From Streptomyces sp. AM 4-1-1 (GTDB lineage Bacteria; Actinomycetota; Actinomycetes; Streptomycetales; Streptomycetaceae): DNA of 64,000 bases. Made by a program: the position numbers and the translations under genes. The notes beneath the pieces are model-generated. The model did not search any database. It was not told the origin of the DNA and saw nothing but the letters and a program-made list of their open reading frames with translations. The stretch spans positions 930,001 through 994,000 of the forward strand of contig NZ_CP119145.1 of assembly GCF_029167625.1 (NCBI RefSeq), written 5' to 3'. Positions 42,859-50,957 of this stretch are shown here, piece by piece (the stretch's first letter is position 1; the number at the start of each line of letters is the position of its first letter).

Positions 42859-44061
42859 ATGACTGCCCGCGCCGCTGACCGGACCCGTTACGACCGGGCC
42901 ACCGCCCACCTCGACGCCCCGATCGCCGTGATCGATCTGGAGGCCTTCGACGCCAATGCCGACGATCTCGTACGGCGGGCCGGGGGCAAGCCCGTCCGGG
43001 TCGCCAGCAAATCGGTGCGCTGCCGGGCGCTGTTGGAGCGGGTGCTCGCCCGCCCGGGGTTCGCCGGGATCATGTCGTTCACCCTGGCCGAGTCGCTCTG
43101 GCTGGCCCGGGCGGGATTCGAGGACGTCCTGCTGGCGTATCCGTCGGCGGACCGCTCCGCCTTCGCGGAACTGGCCGGCGACCCGAAGCTCGCCGCCGCG
43201 GTGACGGTGATGGTCGACGACCACGCGCAGCTGGAGCTCATCGACGCGGCGCGGGGTGGTGGCGGGGAGGTGATCAGGGTCTGTCTGGAGCTGGACACCT
43301 CACTGCGACTGCTGGGCGGCCGGATCAGGATCGGGGCCCGCCGCTCGCCGCTGCGCTCCCCCGCCCGACTGGCCGAGCTGGCACGCTCGGTGGAGCGCAG
43401 GCCCGGGTTCCGGCTGGTGGGCCTGATGGCGTACGAGGGACATGTCGCCGGGGTCGGTGACTCGGTCGCGGGCAGGCCCCTGCGGTCGCGCGCGGTACGG
43501 ATGATGCAGACGGCCGCCCGGAGGGAACTGGCCGTCCGGCGGGCCGAGGTGGTGCGGGCGGTACGGGCCGTGGCGCCCGGACTGGAGTTCGTGAACGGCG
43601 GTGGCACGGGCAGCGTGCAGCACACCGCGGCGGAGCCGGCGGTGACCGAGATCGCGGCCGGGTCGGGGCTGTACGTACCGCGGTTGTTCGACAACTACAC
43701 GTCGTTCACGGGCAGGCCGGCCGCTCTGTTCGCGCAGCCCGTGGTGCGGCGCCCCGGCGTCGGTGTGGTGACGGTGCTCGGCGGCGGCTATCCGGCCTCC
43801 GGCGCGGCGGGCCGGGACCGGCTGCCCGTGCCGTATCTGCCGGAGGGTCTGCGCTACGACCCGCAGGAGGGGCCGGGCGAGGTGCAGACGCCGCTGCTCG
43901 GCTCCCCCGCGGACGATCTGCTGCTCGGCGACAAGGTGTGGTTCCGGCACGCCAAGGCCGGTGAGATGTGCGAGCGCTTCGACGAACTGCACCTGATCGA
44001 GGGCGACCGGATCACGGCGACCGTGCCGACGTACCGGGGCGAGGGCCGCACCTTCCTCTGA
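42859..44061 (+). CDS. PLP-dependent amino-acid deaminase/aldolase, alanine-racemase fold
   Basis: The 400-aa protein starts at the ATG at 42859 (MTARAADRTRYDRATAHL). An N-terminal alanine-racemase-type TIM barrel binds pyridoxal phosphate through a Lys in RVASKSVR (about residue 54). The C-terminal beta domain has the His/Cys-containing KVWFRHAKAGEMCERF block (about 350-365) of D-threonine-aldolase and D-serine-deaminase relatives, which coordinates a metal. It probably acts on a D-amino acid in the cytosol. It is transcribed away from the mycosin pair; an array of 16-bp repeats follows its stop. Confidence 0.85.
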   Translation: MTARAADRTRYDRATAHLDAPIAVIDLEAFDANADDLVRRAGGKPVRVASKSVRCRALLERVLARPGFAGIMSFTLAESLWLARAGFEDVLLAYPSADRSAFAELAGDPKLAAAVTVMVDDHAQLELIDAARGGGGEVIRVCLELDTSLRLLGGRIRIGARRSPLRSPARLAELARSVERRPGFRLVGLMAYEGHVAGVGDSVAGRPLRSRAVRMMQTAARRELAVRRAEVVRAVRAVAPGLEFVNGGGTGSVQHTAAEPAVTEIAAGSGLYVPRLFDNYTSFTGRPAALFAQPVVRRPGVGVVTVLGGGYPASGAAGRDRLPVPYLPEGLRYDPQEGPGEVQTPLLGSPADDLLLGDKVWFRHAKAGEMCERFDELHLIEGDRITATVPTYRGEGRTFL

Positions 44062-44113
44062 CCGGGCGGCAGCCGCGCCGGCATGAGTCGCCCTGTCAGA
44101 GGTCGGTGCGGCC

Positions 44114-44209
44114 GGGGCTCGGTGTGGTCGGAGCGCGGCGTGGTCAGAGCTCGGCGTGGTCAGAGCTCGGCGTGGTCAGAGCTCGGCGTGGTCAGAGCTC
44201 GGCGTGGTC
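44114..44209. repeat. six tandem copies of a 16-bp unit
   Basis: Four perfect copies of AGAGCTCGGCGTGGTC (44146-44209) are preceded by two degenerate ones (44114-44129 and 44130-44145). The unit is not a multiple of three, so frames that appear open through it are an artefact. There is no spacer or palindrome, so it is not CRISPR. It begins about 50 bp past the deaminase stop and is likely a variable-number tandem repeat. Confidence 0.9.
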
Positions 44210-44342
44210 AGAGCGCGAAAGGCCGGCGGTGCCGCCGCCTCCGTACCGCTACCGCTCTCGCCGGTTCACCGGCGCGGCCGTTCCCGGGGCCCCGTACCCC
44301 AGGAGCGCGCCCGCCCTGTCCGCCGCCTTGTGCCGACCGCCG

Positions 44343-45284
44343 TCAGCCGGTGCGGGGTGACGCCGTCGGGTCCGCCGTCAGCGAGAGCAGGTCGCGTGCC
44401 GGGCCCGTGGGGCGGTGGCCGGACGGCCAGACCGCGCGCAGTTGGCGGCGCAGCCGTACGCCAGCGACGGGGATCGTGACCAGGCGGCGCGAGGAGAGTT
44501 CCTCGCCGAGGGCGAGTTCGCTCAGTACGCAGGGTCCGGCCCCGCTCTCCGCGGCGCCCTTCACGGCGGTGGTGGAGGAGAGTTCCAGGAGCGGCCGGGC
44601 CAGGCCGCCGTGCACGGCGAGGGCCGCGTCCAGGACCTGGCGGGTCCCGGAGCCGTGTTCGCGCAGGATCAGTGGGGTCGCGGCCAGTTCCCCCGGGGTG
44701 AGAGGGGTTCGGCGGCGGGCCCAGGGGTGGCCGGGGGCGACCACGACCACGAGCCGGTCGTGGGCGATCACCGCCCCGTCCAGCCCCTCCGGCACGGACA
44801 GGCCCTCCACGAACCCGAGGTCCGCCTCGCCGGACAGCAGCCGCTCGGCGACGGCCGACGAGTTGCCCGCCAGCAGTGAGACGGCGGTCCCGGGCCGTTC
44901 GCCGCGTAGAGCGATCAGCCAGCCCGGGAGCAGGTACTCGGCGATCGTCATGCTGGCGGCGACCCGCAGCCGGGAGTCGCGCCGGTCCCGCAGCGCCTGC
45001 GCGCCCACGTCGAACGCCTCGGCGGCCTCCACGATCCGGCGGGCCCAGTCGGTGACGAGGGCGCCGGCGTCGGTGAGCCGGGAACCACGCGGCGAACGGT
45101 CGATCAGAGCGACGCCGAGCTGGCGTTCCATCGACCGGACGCGGCTGCTGGCGGCCGGCTGGGTGATGCCGACGTCCCGGGCCGCTCTGCCCAGGCTGCC
45201 GTGCCTCGCGACCGCGAGCAGCAGCTCCAGCGCCCCGAGGTCGGGGACCCGGTGGGAGAGGTGGCCGCGCGCGTCACTGGACAT
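44343..45284 (-). CDS. LysR-family transcriptional regulator
   Basis: The 313-aa protein (MSSDARGHLSHRVPDLGAL) has an N-terminal winged helix-turn-helix (about 15-75, AVARHGSLGRAARDVGITQ) and a C-terminal periplasmic-binding-like effector domain (about 105-300). It is divergent from a TehA-type transporter across 70 bp; by the LysR rule it probably controls that gene and itself. The palindrome ATAAG-AGCAG-CTTAT overlaps its own start codon. The effector is unknown, though the CysB/CbbR-like layout would fit an anion or sulfur compound. Confidence 0.9.
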   Translation of the reverse strand: MSSDARGHLSHRVPDLGALELLLAVARHGSLGRAARDVGITQPAASSRVRSMERQLGVALIDRSPRGSRLTDAGALVTDWARRIVEAAEAFDVGAQALRDRRDSRLRVAASMTIAEYLLPGWLIALRGERPGTAVSLLAGNSSAVAERLLSGEADLGFVEGLSVPEGLDGAVIAHDRLVVVVAPGHPWARRRTPLTPGELAATPLILREHGSGTRQVLDAALAVHGGLARPLLELSSTTAVKGAAESGAGPCVLSELALGEELSSRRLVTIPVAGVRLRRQLRAVWPSGHRPTGPARDLLSLTADPTASPRTG

Positions 45285-45297
45285 AAGAGCAGCTTAT
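45283..45297. promoter_or_regulatory. LysR-type operator overlapping regulator start codon
   Basis: ATAAG-AGCAG-CTTAT is a perfect 5+5 inverted repeat with the T-N11-A form of LysR sites. It includes the first base of the LysR start codon on the minus strand and lies in the 70-bp divergent intergenic region. Confidence 0.6.
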
Positions 45298-45354
45298 GAC
45301 CTCATAGATCCAGGCACCCTGGCGGGGGACGGCCCCTGCGGGGAGGGTGGATGC

Positions 45355-46602
45355 ATGCCCCACCTTCCTCCGGCCAGGACCACGGCCCGCCCCGTTCCCC
45401 AGCACCCGTCCCCGACGGCCGGCACGCGGGGCGACGGCTCGCGCGGCGACGCCGCGCACACCGGCGCCGTCACGCGTCCCGCGGCGCCCGGCCCCGCAGG
45501 TCCGCGCCCCGGCTCCCTGCGGTACGTCGGCCCCAACTGGTACGCGACGGTCATGGGCACCGCGATCGTCGCCGGCGCGGGTGTCTCGCTGCCGGTGCGC
45601 GTTCCCGGGCTGCGAGCCGTCTGCTGGGTGGTGTGGGCGCTGTCCGCGGTGCTGCTCTGCGCGGTGCTCGCCGCTCGCGCGGGTCACTGGATCAGGCACC
45701 GGGACCAGGCGCGCGCCCATCTGCTCGACCCCGCCGTCGCCCCGTTCTACGGCTGTCTGTCCATGGCGATGCTCGCCGTCGGCGGCGCCGCCATGACGGT
45801 CGGCCGGGATGTCATCGGGCACTCGGCGGCGGTGGCCGTGGACGCGGTGCTGTTCACGGCGGGCACGGCCACCGGTCTGGCCGCCGCCGTCGCGATCCCG
45901 TACCTGATGGTGGTACGCCACCGTCCGGCGCCCGGCACCGCGTCGCCGGTCTGGCTGCTGCCGGTGGTGGCGCCGATGGTCTCGGCGGCGCTCGGGCCGT
46001 TGCTGGTGCCGGAACTGCCGGCCGGGCAGTGGCAGGAGGCACTGCTGCTCGCCTGTTACGCGATGTTCGGGCTGAGCCTGCTCGCGACGCTGGTGATGCT
46101 GCCGGTGATCTTCGCCCGGCTGGTGCACCAGGGCCCGCTGCCACTGGCGCTCACCCCGGTGCTGTTCCTGGTCCTCGGCCCGCTGGGGCAGTCGACGACG
46201 GCGGTCAACCAGCTGGCCGACGTGGCGCCGGGCGTGGTCCCGGCGCCGTACGCCTCCGCGTTCGGGGCGTTCGCCGTGCTGTACGGGGTCCCGGTGATGG
46301 GTTTCGCGATGATGTGGCTGGCGCTGGCGGGCGCTCTGGTGGTGCGCGCGGTGCGGGACGGGATGACCTTCGGCATGACGTGGTGGGGGTTCACCTTCCC
46401 GGTCGGCACCTGTGTCACGGGGGCATCGGGACTGGCCCGGCACACCGGCCTGACCGCGTACACCTGGCTGGCCGTCGCGCTCTACGTGTTCCTGGTGACG
46501 GCGTGGGCGGTCGCCGGGCTGCGCACCGTGCGGGGGCTGCTCAGCGGAGCGCTGCTCGCAGCGCCGGTGCCGCCTCGGCCAGTGACGGCCCGTACCACGT
46601 GA
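45355..46602 (+). CDS. TDT-family transporter (TehA/SLAC1-like)
   Basis: The 415-aa protein has its ATG at 45355 and GGGAGGG just upstream. About ten hydrophobic segments follow a 55-residue hydrophilic N-terminus (GPNWYATVMGTAIVAGAG, VVWALSAVLLCAVLAARAG, GALVVRAVRDGMTFGMTWW), the pattern of the tellurite-resistance/dicarboxylate (TDT) family, which includes TehA and SLAC1-type anion channels and sulfite exporters. It lies in the cytoplasmic membrane. The ion cannot be read from sequence, but the divergent LysR regulator would fit sulfite or another anion. Its last 62 bases overlap the convergent metal-receptor gene. Confidence 0.88.
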   Translation: MPHLPPARTTARPVPQHPSPTAGTRGDGSRGDAAHTGAVTRPAAPGPAGPRPGSLRYVGPNWYATVMGTAIVAGAGVSLPVRVPGLRAVCWVVWALSAVLLCAVLAARAGHWIRHRDQARAHLLDPAVAPFYGCLSMAMLAVGGAAMTVGRDVIGHSAAVAVDAVLFTAGTATGLAAAVAIPYLMVVRHRPAPGTASPVWLLPVVAPMVSAALGPLLVPELPAGQWQEALLLACYAMFGLSLLATLVMLPVIFARLVHQGPLPLALTPVLFLVLGPLGQSTTAVNQLADVAPGVVPAPYASAFGAFAVLYGVPVMGFAMMWLALAGALVVRAVRDGMTFGMTWWGFTFPVGTCVTGASGLARHTGLTAYTWLAVALYVFLVTAWAVAGLRTVRGLLSGALLAAPVPPRPVTARTT

Positions 46603-47248
46603 GGTGGCGTCCGTCGACGAGTACGGCGGGCAGCGCGGGGAACGCCTCGGGTCCGTCGTGCGCGGTGAAGCGGTACGGCTCGTCGGGCAGCACCACCAGA
46701 TCGGCGCCGGCCGAGGTCAGCTCGTCGAGGGGCATCCGCGGATAGCGCTCGGCGTGGTCCGCGTACGCGTTCCGCACCCCGAGGCGGGTCAGCAGGTCAC
46801 CGGCGAAGGTGTCCCGGCCCAGCACCATCCACGGTCTGCGCCAGATCGGCACGATCGCGGTGCGCGGGGCGGCCGGGGGCGGCAGGGCCGTCCAGGCGGC
46901 CTCGGCGTCGTCCAGCCAGCGCGGCCTGGCCAGTCCGCAGCCGTCCACCAGCACCCGGGTCAGTTCCACGAACGCCTGGTCGAGGCTGCGGACCTCGGTG
47001 ACGAGTACGTCGAGCCCGGCCGCCCGCAGCGCGGCGAGGTCCGGTTCGCGGTTCTCCTCCTCGTTGGCGAGGACCAGATCGGGGCGCAGCGCGACGACGG
47101 CGGCGAGGTCGGGATTCTTGGTGCCGCCGATCCGTGCGGCGGTCAGGCCGGCCGGACGGGTGCACCAGTCGGTGACGCCCACCAGCAGGCCGGGGCCGGT
47201 GGTGGCGACGGCCTCGGTGAGCGAGGGGACCAGGGAGACGACGCGCAC
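46541..47248 (-). CDS. helical-backbone metal-receptor-like protein (BtuF fold), cytosolic
   Basis: The 235-aa protein starts MRVVSLVPSLTEAVATTG without a signal peptide. The two Rossmann-like lobes joined by a long helix (about 95-120) match the ABC-transporter metal-receptor family that binds cobalamin or chelated metals; IGGTKNPDLAAVVALRPDLVLANEEENRE is the characteristic block. Lacking an export signal it cannot serve as a normal binding protein and may be a cytosolic cobalamin-handling relative. It follows the XRE-cupin gene by 37 bp on the same strand and ends inside the 3' end of the TehA-like gene. Confidence 0.8.
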   Translation of the reverse strand: MRVVSLVPSLTEAVATTGPGLLVGVTDWCTRPAGLTAARIGGTKNPDLAAVVALRPDLVLANEEENREPDLAALRAAGLDVLVTEVRSLDQAFVELTRVLVDGCGLARPRWLDDAEAAWTALPPPAAPRTAIVPIWRRPWMVLGRDTFAGDLLTRLGVRNAYADHAERYPRMPLDELTSAGADLVVLPDEPYRFTAHDGPEAFPALPAVLVDGRHLTWYGPSLAEAAPALRAALR

Positions 47249-47285
47249 GGCGGTGGCCCTTCGGGTTCTTCCCGCGGTGGCGGGG

Positions 47286-47858
47286 TCAGCGGCGGGAGTC
47301 GTAGGTGGCGTCGATGTGCTCGGCGACGGCGACGACCAGCAGCCGGGTGCCGGGCGAGGTGGCGCGCCAGCGGTGGCGTACCCCGCCGGAGAGGAAGAGG
47401 GTGTCCCCGCGCTCCAGCCGGTACGCCTGGCCCTCGGCCTCGACCTCGGCGGCGCCCTCCGCGACGTACATCAGCTCGTCGTTCCGGTGCTGGAACTCGC
47501 GCCCGAGGTCGATCTCGCCGCTGAACTCCAGAGCGCTGAGCTGGTGGCGTCCGCGCACCACGCGTCGTACGCCGTCCTTGCCCTCCCCGGCACCCGTGTG
47601 CGTGTCGGGGGAGCACCGCACGACGTCGACGGCGCGTGCCGAGTCCGCGGCGGCCCGCAGCCGTTCGGTCGTGGTCTCCAGCGCGTCGGCGACCCGGTCC
47701 AGGGATCGGGGGCTCGGCCGGGCGCGTTCGTTCTCGACCTGGCTGAGGAACGGCACCGAAAGGCCGCTGCGGGCCGCGACGGCGGCCAGTGTGAGCCCCA
47801 GGGCTCTGCGCCGTCGGCGAACCGCGGCACCCACCCGAAGGGCTTCCTTGTCGTCCAT
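47286..47858 (-). CDS. XRE-cupin transcriptional regulator
   Basis: The 190-aa protein (MDDKEALRVGAAVRRRRR) has an XRE helix-turn-helix (about 10-65, LTLAAVAARSGLSVPFLSQ) and a C-terminal cupin barrel (about 110-185) with HRNDELMYVAEGAAEV and LFLSGGVRHRW blocks, as in HipB/SinR-cupin sensors of small molecules. It precedes the metal-receptor gene by 37 bp and probably regulates it, which is inferred from position. Confidence 0.88.
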   Translation of the reverse strand: MDDKEALRVGAAVRRRRRALGLTLAAVAARSGLSVPFLSQVENERARPSPRSLDRVADALETTTERLRAAADSARAVDVVRCSPDTHTGAGEGKDGVRRVVRGRHQLSALEFSGEIDLGREFQHRNDELMYVAEGAAEVEAEGQAYRLERGDTLFLSGGVRHRWRATSPGTRLLVVAVAEHIDATYDSRR

Positions 47859-48237
47859 CTCCGGCTCCCTCCCCGAACGGCCATCCTCCCGGTTGCCAGC
47901 ACCCTACGCACTTCGAATGCGGGATGCCCCCGGGCAGCGGGCCCCGGAAGCCCGTCGAAGGCCGGAAACCCATGGGTGCCGCGGCCGGAAAGTCACCGCG
48001 GAGCCGCCGGGGGCGAGGGGGCGGTGGGGGCGGGGCGAGGCGATGCGGCCGATGAACCGCTCCGGGCGGCTCCGGGGGTGGTCCGCCTCGGCCTCGCTCC
48101 GGGAAACGCGGGGCCCGGAAAACCGGAGGCTCAGAAACCCAGGGCCCGTGGTCCCGGAACCCCGGAGACCCGGAGCCGCCGGGAGCCAAAAACCCGCAGT
48201 CTCCGAGCCTCGGGCCCCGCGCGGCCGGGGCATGCCG
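47859..48237. other. upstream region of XRE-cupin gene, no gene seen
   Basis: This 379-bp Pro/Arg-coding stretch lies between the regulator and the proVWX terminator. It contains the regulator promoter, but no clear elements could be named and no gene is supported. Confidence 0.4.
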
Positions 48238-48276
48238 GAGGGGACGGACCCGGTGCGCCACCGGGTCCGTCCCCTC
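48238..48276. terminator. terminator after betaine-transport operon
   Basis: GAGGGGACGGACCCGGTG (48238-48255) and its complement (48259-48276) form a perfect 18-bp stem with a three-base loop, 54 bp past the stop of the permease gene. It ends the proV-type operon. Confidence 0.9.
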
Positions 48277-48329
48277 CTCACCGCGTACTCACTTCCCCGG
48301 CCGTGCCTCGGCGGCCGCCGGGGCCGTGT

Positions 48330-50957
48330 TCAGCTGCCGACCGGTGTCAGCTTCGCCACCACGTCCGGGTTGGCCTCCATCCAGGTGCGGGCGGACTTCT
48401 TCTCGTTGCCCCCACCGCCCTTCTGGATCTCCACCTCCAGCGAGGCGAGCTGCTGCTCGGTGAGCTTGAAGTCCTTCAGCCAGCCCGTCAGCTCCGGGAA
48501 GTCCTTGGCGAAGTCCTTCTTGGCGACCGTGTGAATCCGCTCGCCCTCGCCCCAGGCGCCCTTGGGGTCCTTGAGCTTCTTCAGGTCGTGCGCTCCGTAG
48601 GCCCAGTGCGGCGACCACAGGGTCACCACCACCGGCTCCTTCTTCTTGATCGACCGGTCCAGCTCCGCCAGCATCGACGACGTGCTCGACGACACGACCC
48701 GGTACTCACCCTCCAGGCCGTACGCCTTCAGCACCTCCTTGTTCAACGTCCCCATCATCCCGGCACTCGACTCGATACCGATGATCTTCCCGTTGAACTT
48801 CTTGCCCTGCCCCTTCAGATCCGCCAGCGAATCCACACCCTTCACATACGACGGAACCGTCAACTCCAACGACGTCGGCCCGTACCACGAACCCAGATCG
48901 GTGAGGTTGTCCTTGTACTTGTCCCAGTACACCTTGTGCGTCGTCGGCAGCCAGGAGTCGAACTGCACGTCGAGCTGTCCCTGCGCGAGGCCCGTGTAGA
49001 GCGGTCCCGGGTCGAGCTGCTTGACGGTGGTCCGGTACCCCCGGTCCTCCAGCATGTTCTGCCAGAGGTAGGTGGAGGCGATGGCCTCGTCCCACGGGAA
49101 GTAGCCGAGGTTGACGGTCTTTCCGGCGTCCTTGCCCTGCTGCTCGCCACCGCCGGCGACCGGGGCCAGCTGGTCGACGAGGCCGGGGTTCTTCTTCAGC
49201 CAGGTGCGTACGCCGTCCTGCTCGTGGCCCTCGCCGGCGCCCTGGATCTCGTTCTCCAGGCTGGTGAGCTGCTTCTCGGTGAGCTTGAACTTCTTCAGCC
49301 AGTCGGCGACCGCCGGGGCCTTCTCGGCGAAGCCCTTGTGCGCGACGGTGTGCACGTCCTCGCCCTTGCCCCAGGCGCCCTTGGGGTCCTTGAGCTTCTT
49401 CAGGTCGTGCCGTCCGTAGGCCCAGTGCGGCGACCACAGGGTCACCACCACCGGCTCCTTCTTCTTGATCGACCGGTCCAGCTCCGCCAGCATCGACGAC
49501 GTGCTCGACGACACGACCCGGTACTCACCCTCCAGGCCGTACGCCTTCAGCACCTCCTTGTTCAACGTCCCCATCATCCCGGCACTCGACTCGATACCGA
49601 TGATCTTCCCGTTGAACTTCTTGCCCTGCCCCTTCAGATCCGCCAGCGAATCCACACCCTTCACATACGACGGAACCGTCAGCTCCAACGACGTCGGCCC
49701 GTACCACGAACCCAGATCGTCCAGCTGCGAGCTGTACTTGTCCCAGTAGTCCTTGTGCGTCGTCGGCAGCCAGGAGTCCGTCTGGAAGTCGATGTCCCCA
49801 CGGGCCACACCGGAGTACAGCGGGCCGACGTCGAGCTGCTTCATGTCGGTCGTGAAACCGCGCTGCTCCAGGATCTCCTTCCAGAGGAAGGTGGAGGCGA
49901 TGCCCTCGTCCCAGGGGATGTACCCCATGTTGATCTTCTGGCCCTTGCCGACGTTCGTGCTGTCGGTGGCCTCGGACCCCTTGTCGTCACCGGAGCCGAT
50001 GGCGTTGATCCCGCCCGCGAGGAGCGCGAGGACGACCACGCCGACCATCGCGACGGCGGTGCCCGGCTTGTAGTGGGTGAACTTGAAGCGCCGGGCCGCG
50101 GCAGCGGCCTTGGCGGCGGCGCGGCGGCCGAGCGGGGAGACCCGCTCGTTGAGCGCCCCGGTCATCCGGTCCAGGTACATCGCCAGGATGACCACGGCGA
50201 TACCGCTCTCGGCGGCGAGGCCGACCTGGAGCTGGGTGATCGCCGCGTACACCTTCTCGCCGAGCCCGCCGGCGCCCGCCATGCCGCCGATCACGACCAT
50301 GGAGAGGGCCAGCATGATGACCTGGTTGATGCCCGCCATGATCGTCGGCAGGGCGAGCGGCAGCTGTACCCGCGTCAGGGTCTCCCTGGGGGTGGTGCCG
50401 AACGCCTCGGCCGCCTCGACCAGCTCGCCGTCCACCTGCCGGATGCCGAGTTCGGTCATCCGTACGCCCGGGGGCATCGCGAACACGATGGTCGCGATCA
50501 CACCGGGGGTGACACCGACGCCGAAGAACATGACGCCGGGGATCAGGTAGACGAACGCCGGCATCGTCTGCATGACGTCGAGCACCGGCCGCAGCGTGGC
50601 GCTGACCTTGCTGTTGCGGGCGGCCCAGACACCCATCGGCACCGCGATCACGATGGTGATGACGGCGGCCACGACGACCAGCGAGAGCGTGGCCATCGCC
50701 TCGTCCCACAGGGAGAGGGAGTCGATCAGCGCGAAGCCCACGAAGGTGAGCACGGCCGGGACCACACCGCGCAGCCAGAACGCGATGACGGCGAAGACCG
50801 CGGCCACCAGCAGCGGCTCCCCGCCGCCGAGGACGTAGTTCACACCGTCGTACATGCCGCCGAGCACGGCCTTGATGGCGTCGAAGAGCCAGCCGAGGTT
50901 CGACTGGAGCCAGTCGACCGCGGACTCGACCCAGGAACCGAACTTGAACCTAGGCAC
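48330..50957 (-). CDS. proW: glycine betaine ABC permease fused to two substrate-binding domains
   Basis: This 875-aa protein starts at a GTG overlapping the ATPase gene by eight bases. It has an N-terminal ProW-like permease of about six membrane segments (EAA loop GTTPRETLTRVQLPLALP), a further membrane segment (about 300-325), then two ProX/OpuAC-type binding domains in tandem (about 339-610 and 613-875), each starting GYIPWDEGIAS or GYFPWDEAIAS. The usual arrangement is one domain. The betaine-binding Trp and aromatic residues are present in both. It imports glycine betaine or a similar osmoprotectant with the ATPase below. A 350-bp segment is shared at about 99% between the two domains (48551-48900 and 49370-49719). 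Confidence 0.92.
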   Translation of the reverse strand: MPRFKFGSWVESAVDWLQSNLGWLFDAIKAVLGGMYDGVNYVLGGGEPLLVAAVFAVIAFWLRGVVPAVLTFVGFALIDSLSLWDEAMATLSLVVVAAVITIVIAVPMGVWAARNSKVSATLRPVLDVMQTMPAFVYLIPGVMFFGVGVTPGVIATIVFAMPPGVRMTELGIRQVDGELVEAAEAFGTTPRETLTRVQLPLALPTIMAGINQVIMLALSMVVIGGMAGAGGLGEKVYAAITQLQVGLAAESGIAVVILAMYLDRMTGALNERVSPLGRRAAAKAAAAARRFKFTHYKPGTAVAMVGVVVLALLAGGINAIGSGDDKGSEATDSTNVGKGQKINMGYIPWDEGIASTFLWKEILEQRGFTTDMKQLDVGPLYSGVARGDIDFQTDSWLPTTHKDYWDKYSSQLDDLGSWYGPTSLELTVPSYVKGVDSLADLKGQGKKFNGKIIGIESSAGMMGTLNKEVLKAYGLEGEYRVVSSSTSSMLAELDRSIKKKEPVVVTLWSPHWAYGRHDLKKLKDPKGAWGKGEDVHTVAHKGFAEKAPAVADWLKKFKLTEKQLTSLENEIQGAGEGHEQDGVRTWLKKNPGLVDQLAPVAGGGEQQGKDAGKTVNLGYFPWDEAIASTYLWQNMLEDRGYRTTVKQLDPGPLYTGLAQGQLDVQFDSWLPTTHKVYWDKYKDNLTDLGSWYGPTSLELTVPSYVKGVDSLADLKGQGKKFNGKIIGIESSAGMMGTLNKEVLKAYGLEGEYRVVSSSTSSMLAELDRSIKKKEPVVVTLWSPHWAYGAHDLKKLKDPKGAWGEGERIHTVAKKDFAKDFPELTGWLKDFKLTEQQLASLEVEIQKGGGGNEKKSARTWMEANPDVVAKLTPVGS
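48551..48900. repeat. near-identical DNA segment, binding domain 2
   Basis: 350 bp that match 49370-49719 (offset 819 bp) with three differences by eye, including at synonymous positions. The rest of the two domains is clearly diverged, so the identity points to recent gene conversion. Confidence 0.9.
49370..49719. repeat. near-identical DNA segment, binding domain 1
   Basis: Partner of 48551-48900 within the same gene. Recombination between the two would delete exactly one binding domain (819 bp, 273 codons) in frame. Confidence 0.9.

Noticed and set aside
44114..44209. CRISPR array
   Set aside because: Units are contiguous 16-bp copies with no spacers.
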